Shown: positions 6,363-7,457 of the stretch, one piece after another
Layout: each line of letters begins with the position of its first letter
Position numbering within the stretch: the first letter of the stretch is position 1
Assembly (NCBI GenBank): GCA_902797455.1
Contig: CADBTE010000185.1
Coordinates: 1 to 7,457 of the forward strand
Reading direction: 5' to 3'
DNA from: an uncultured Planctomycetota bacterium
GTDB taxonomy: Bacteria; Planctomycetota; Planctomycetia; Pirellulales; Thermoguttaceae
DNA length: 7,457 bases
Translations under genes and position numbers: made by a program
Notes under the pieces: model-generated
Seen by the model: only the letters and a program-made list of their open reading frames with translations
Databases searched by the model: none
What the model was told of the DNA's origin: nothing

Positions 6363-6728
6363 ATGATCTGTCCCGACTGCCAAACGTCCTGCGACGACGA
6401 GGCACAGCGGTGCCCCGGCTGCGGGGCGGTTCTCCCGGAGGAGACGGGCCGCCCCATGCGGTTTTCGGCCGTCGCCTCGCCGCTGTTCGGCATCGTCAGC
6501 TTGGCGGTCTGGGGTCCGGTCTTCTTCGGGACGGCGAGCGGATTCATTCCGCTGACCCTCATCACCCCGCTGATCGGCTTCGGCCTGGGGAGAAGAGGGA
6601 TACGCTCGGGCTGGCCGACGCTCGGCCGAATCGGCCTGTGGCTGAATATCGCCGCCGTACTGATCGCCCTGGGCTACCTCATGCTGCGGGCCAGCCGGGG
6701 AGAGTCGCTCCTGTGGCTGGAACAGTAG
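6363..6728 (+). CDS. Small zinc-ribbon membrane protein (DUF4190-like)
   Basis: The product is 121 residues. An N-terminal zinc ribbon has knuckles CPDC (Cys3, Cys6) and CPGC (Cys17, Cys20). It is followed by two hydrophobic stretches, about 36-76 (FSAVASPLFGIVSLAVWG onward, possibly a hairpin of helices) and about 88-108 (GRIGLWLNIAAVLIALGYLM), joined by the basic loop GRRGIRSG. The pattern resembles DUF4190-type proteins that carry a zinc ribbon. GGAG at 6352-6355 lies 7 nt before the ATG, and the gene is 37 bp after hdrA, so it is very likely co-transcribed. I do not recognise it as part of any standard Hdr complex. It might tether the soluble complex to the membrane or act in cluster or metal handling, but it could be an unrelated passenger. 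No base-composition break is evident. Confidence 0.78.
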   Translation: MICPDCQTSCDDEAQRCPGCGAVLPEETGRPMRFSAVASPLFGIVSLAVWGPVFFGTASGFIPLTLITPLIGFGLGRRGIRSGWPTLGRIGLWLNIAAVLIALGYLMLRASRGESLLWLEQ

Positions 6729-6760
6729 CGCCGGGCAAAAGCGGGATATAAAAAATAACA

Positions 6761-6766
6761 TACAAT
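6761..6766 (+). promoter_or_regulatory. Possible -10 box of an internal promoter before mvhD
   Basis: TACAAT matches the -10 consensus at five of six positions in an AT-rich pocket (about 6745-6770), but no convincing -35 hexamer lies 16-18 bp upstream. If it is used, transcription would start near 6773, exactly where the GAGA-N4-TCTC units begin. Confidence 0.25.
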
Positions 6767-6772
6767 ACCCCA

Positions 6773-6814
6773 GAGAATCGTCTCAAAGGGAGAAATATCT
6801 CTGAGAAATATCTC
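6773..6814. repeat. Three GAGA-N4-TCTC units upstream of mvhD
   Basis: Units lie at 6773-6784 (centre ATCG), 6790-6801 and 6803-6814 (both GAGAAATATCTC, identical, one base apart). Each is an inverted repeat with 4-bp arms. TCTCAAAGG also recurs at 6781-6789 and 6811-6819, 30 bp apart, and the second copy supplies the mvhD ribosome-binding site (AAAGGA, 6815-6820). The array may be a transcription-factor operator, or small RNA hairpins that control access to the ribosome site. Confidence 0.6.
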
Positions 6815-6827
6815 AAAGGACAAAATA

Positions 6828-7277
6828 ATGCCGGAAACTGTCAACAAGGAAAGCTTTGAGCCCAAGGTCATCGCCTTCGTCTGCAACTGGTGCACCTACC
6901 TGGGGGCCGACCTGGCGGGGACCAACCGACTGGAGTATCCCGCGAATATCAGAATCATCCGCCTCCCCTGCACCGGCCGGATCGACTTTAATCTGATCAT
7001 CAAGGCGTTTGAGGTCGGAGCCGACGCGGTCTTTGTCTCGGGCTGCCATCCGGGGGACTGCCACTACACGGCGGGGAACTACCACGCCCGCCGCCGCTGG
7101 ATTCTCTTCCGCCAGCTGCTCGAGACCCTGGGGATCGACAACCAGCGGGTTCACTTCTCCTGGATCTCCGCGGCCGAAGGGGCGAAATTCCAGAAACGCG
7201 TGATCGAGATCGTCGAGAAGACCCGGCAGATGGGGCCCTATACCGACTACAAACAGCTGGTCGCCGAGAGTAAGTAA
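6828..7277 (+). CDS. mvhD: MvhD-like [2Fe-2S] electron-transfer protein (Hdr-linked)
   Basis: The 149-residue product matches the MvhD/FlxD/HdrA-associated delta family (methyl-viologen-reducing hydrogenase delta subunit). It has AFVCNWCTYLGAD with Cys19 and Cys22, then RLPCTGRID (Cys48), then GCHPGDCHY (Cys73, Cys78). These conserved cysteines hold a [2Fe-2S] cluster in characterised members. The protein docks on HdrA and carries electrons between it and a donor module such as a hydrogenase, formate dehydrogenase, FlxAB or MetF-type unit. It is soluble. The start is supported by AAAGGA at 6815-6820, 7 nt before the ATG. A 99-bp gap with repeats separates it from the zinc-ribbon gene, longer than other gaps inside the operon. 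The donor partner is not visible in this window. Confidence 0.93.
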   Translation: MPETVNKESFEPKVIAFVCNWCTYLGADLAGTNRLEYPANIRIIRLPCTGRIDFNLIIKAFEVGADAVFVSGCHPGDCHYTAGNYHARRRWILFRQLLETLGIDNQRVHFSWISAAEGAKFQKRVIEIVEKTRQMGPYTDYKQLVAESK

Positions 7278-7296
7278 GTCGAAAGGAGTGATTTCC

Positions 7297-7457
7297 ATGC
7301 AGAATCAGCTTCAGGATCTGGCCCGGCGGCTGTTGGCCGAAAAGAAGGTCGATGTGGTCATCGGGTACGGGATTTCCGGAAACGGCCGAATCGGGGCCTT
7401 CTTCGCCACCAACGAGGGGCAGTGCGACAAATTGGTTTGGAACGAGCATTGCACGCA
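7297..7457 (+). CDS. N-terminus of an iron-sulfur protein following mvhD (truncated by window end)
   Basis: Only 53 codons are seen. The start is sound: AGGAG at 7284-7288 lies 8 nt before the ATG, 19 bp after the mvhD stop. The visible part (LARRLLAEKKVDVVIGYG, later DKLVWNEHCT) resembles the N-terminal region of 4Fe-4S proteins that often follow hdrA-mvhD in sulfate reducers and acetogens. These are variously annotated as 4Fe-4S ferredoxin, RnfC2-like or F420-hydrogenase beta-like, and in some acetogens they sit with metF and metV. No cluster-binding motif has been reached by the window end, so the iron-sulfur label rests on resemblance and context. It could be the bridge between the Hdr core and a MetF- or FrhB-type flavoprotein encoded downstream. 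Confidence 0.6.
   Translation, partial: MQNQLQDLARRLLAEKKVDVVIGYGISGNGRIGAFFATNEGQCDKLVWNEHCT

Noticed and set aside
4886..6565. Long open frame of 559 codons on the minus strand opposite hdrA
   Set aside because: It is antisense to a gene with dense, unmistakable HdrA motifs. The predicted product is Asp/Gly/Arg/Ala-rich with no recognisable domain. GC-rich coding DNA commonly produces such shadow frames.
1..7457. Mobile elements, CRISPR arrays, tRNA or rRNA
   Set aside because: No transposase, integrase, long terminal inverted repeats, regularly spaced repeats or tRNA/rRNA-like sequence was seen on either strand. The only tandem units are the short ones at 6773-6814.

Overview
This is a GC-rich bacterial window in which every credible gene is on the + strand. 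It suggests an anaerobic bacterium: it has an operon for a heterodisulfide-reductase-type (Hdr) iron-sulfur complex, good Shine-Dalgarno sites, a perfect TATAAT -10 box, and a CNNM/CorC-type membrane protein. The pairing with a GH106-like glycosidase and the style of the CNNM protein hint at a planctomycete of the Phycisphaerae type. That assignment is a low-confidence impression, not a result.

Layout. Positions 1-1107 are the C-terminal part of a large glycoside hydrolase, most likely GH106 alpha-L-rhamnosidase-like, cut by the left edge. Positions 1245-2618 encode a CNNM/CBS/CorC-type transporter that probably starts at TTG. A 215-bp gap (2619-2833) carries a strong sigma70-type promoter and an unusually structured leader. 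The leader precedes hdrC (2834-3397), hdrB (3394-4230, ATGA overlap), hdrA (4316-6325), a small zinc-ribbon plus membrane protein (6363-6728), an mvhD-like [2Fe-2S] gene (6828-7277), and the first 53 codons of an iron-sulfur protein gene that runs off the right edge.

How the genes fit together. HdrA supplies FAD and several [4Fe-4S] clusters. HdrC carries two more [4Fe-4S] clusters. HdrB has both complete CCG cysteine sets for noncubane clusters, and the MvhD-like protein links HdrA to an electron-donating or electron-accepting module. Such sets are the core of flavin-based electron-bifurcating complexes in methanogens, sulfate reducers and acetogens. No hydrogenase, formate dehydrogenase, FlxAB or MetF gene lies in the window, so the partner and the physiological substrate cannot be read here. 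The truncated last gene resembles iron-sulfur proteins that commonly follow mvhD, and the deciding genes probably lie just to the right.

The most unusual parts are: the zinc-ribbon membrane protein inserted between hdrA and mvhD; three GAGA-N4-TCTC units just upstream of mvhD; a 15-bp hairpin at the predicted 5' end of the hdr transcript; and a second leader segment that can fold in two mutually exclusive ways. No rRNA, tRNA, CRISPR, insertion sequence or attachment site was seen, and no gene-free stretch exceeds 300 bp.
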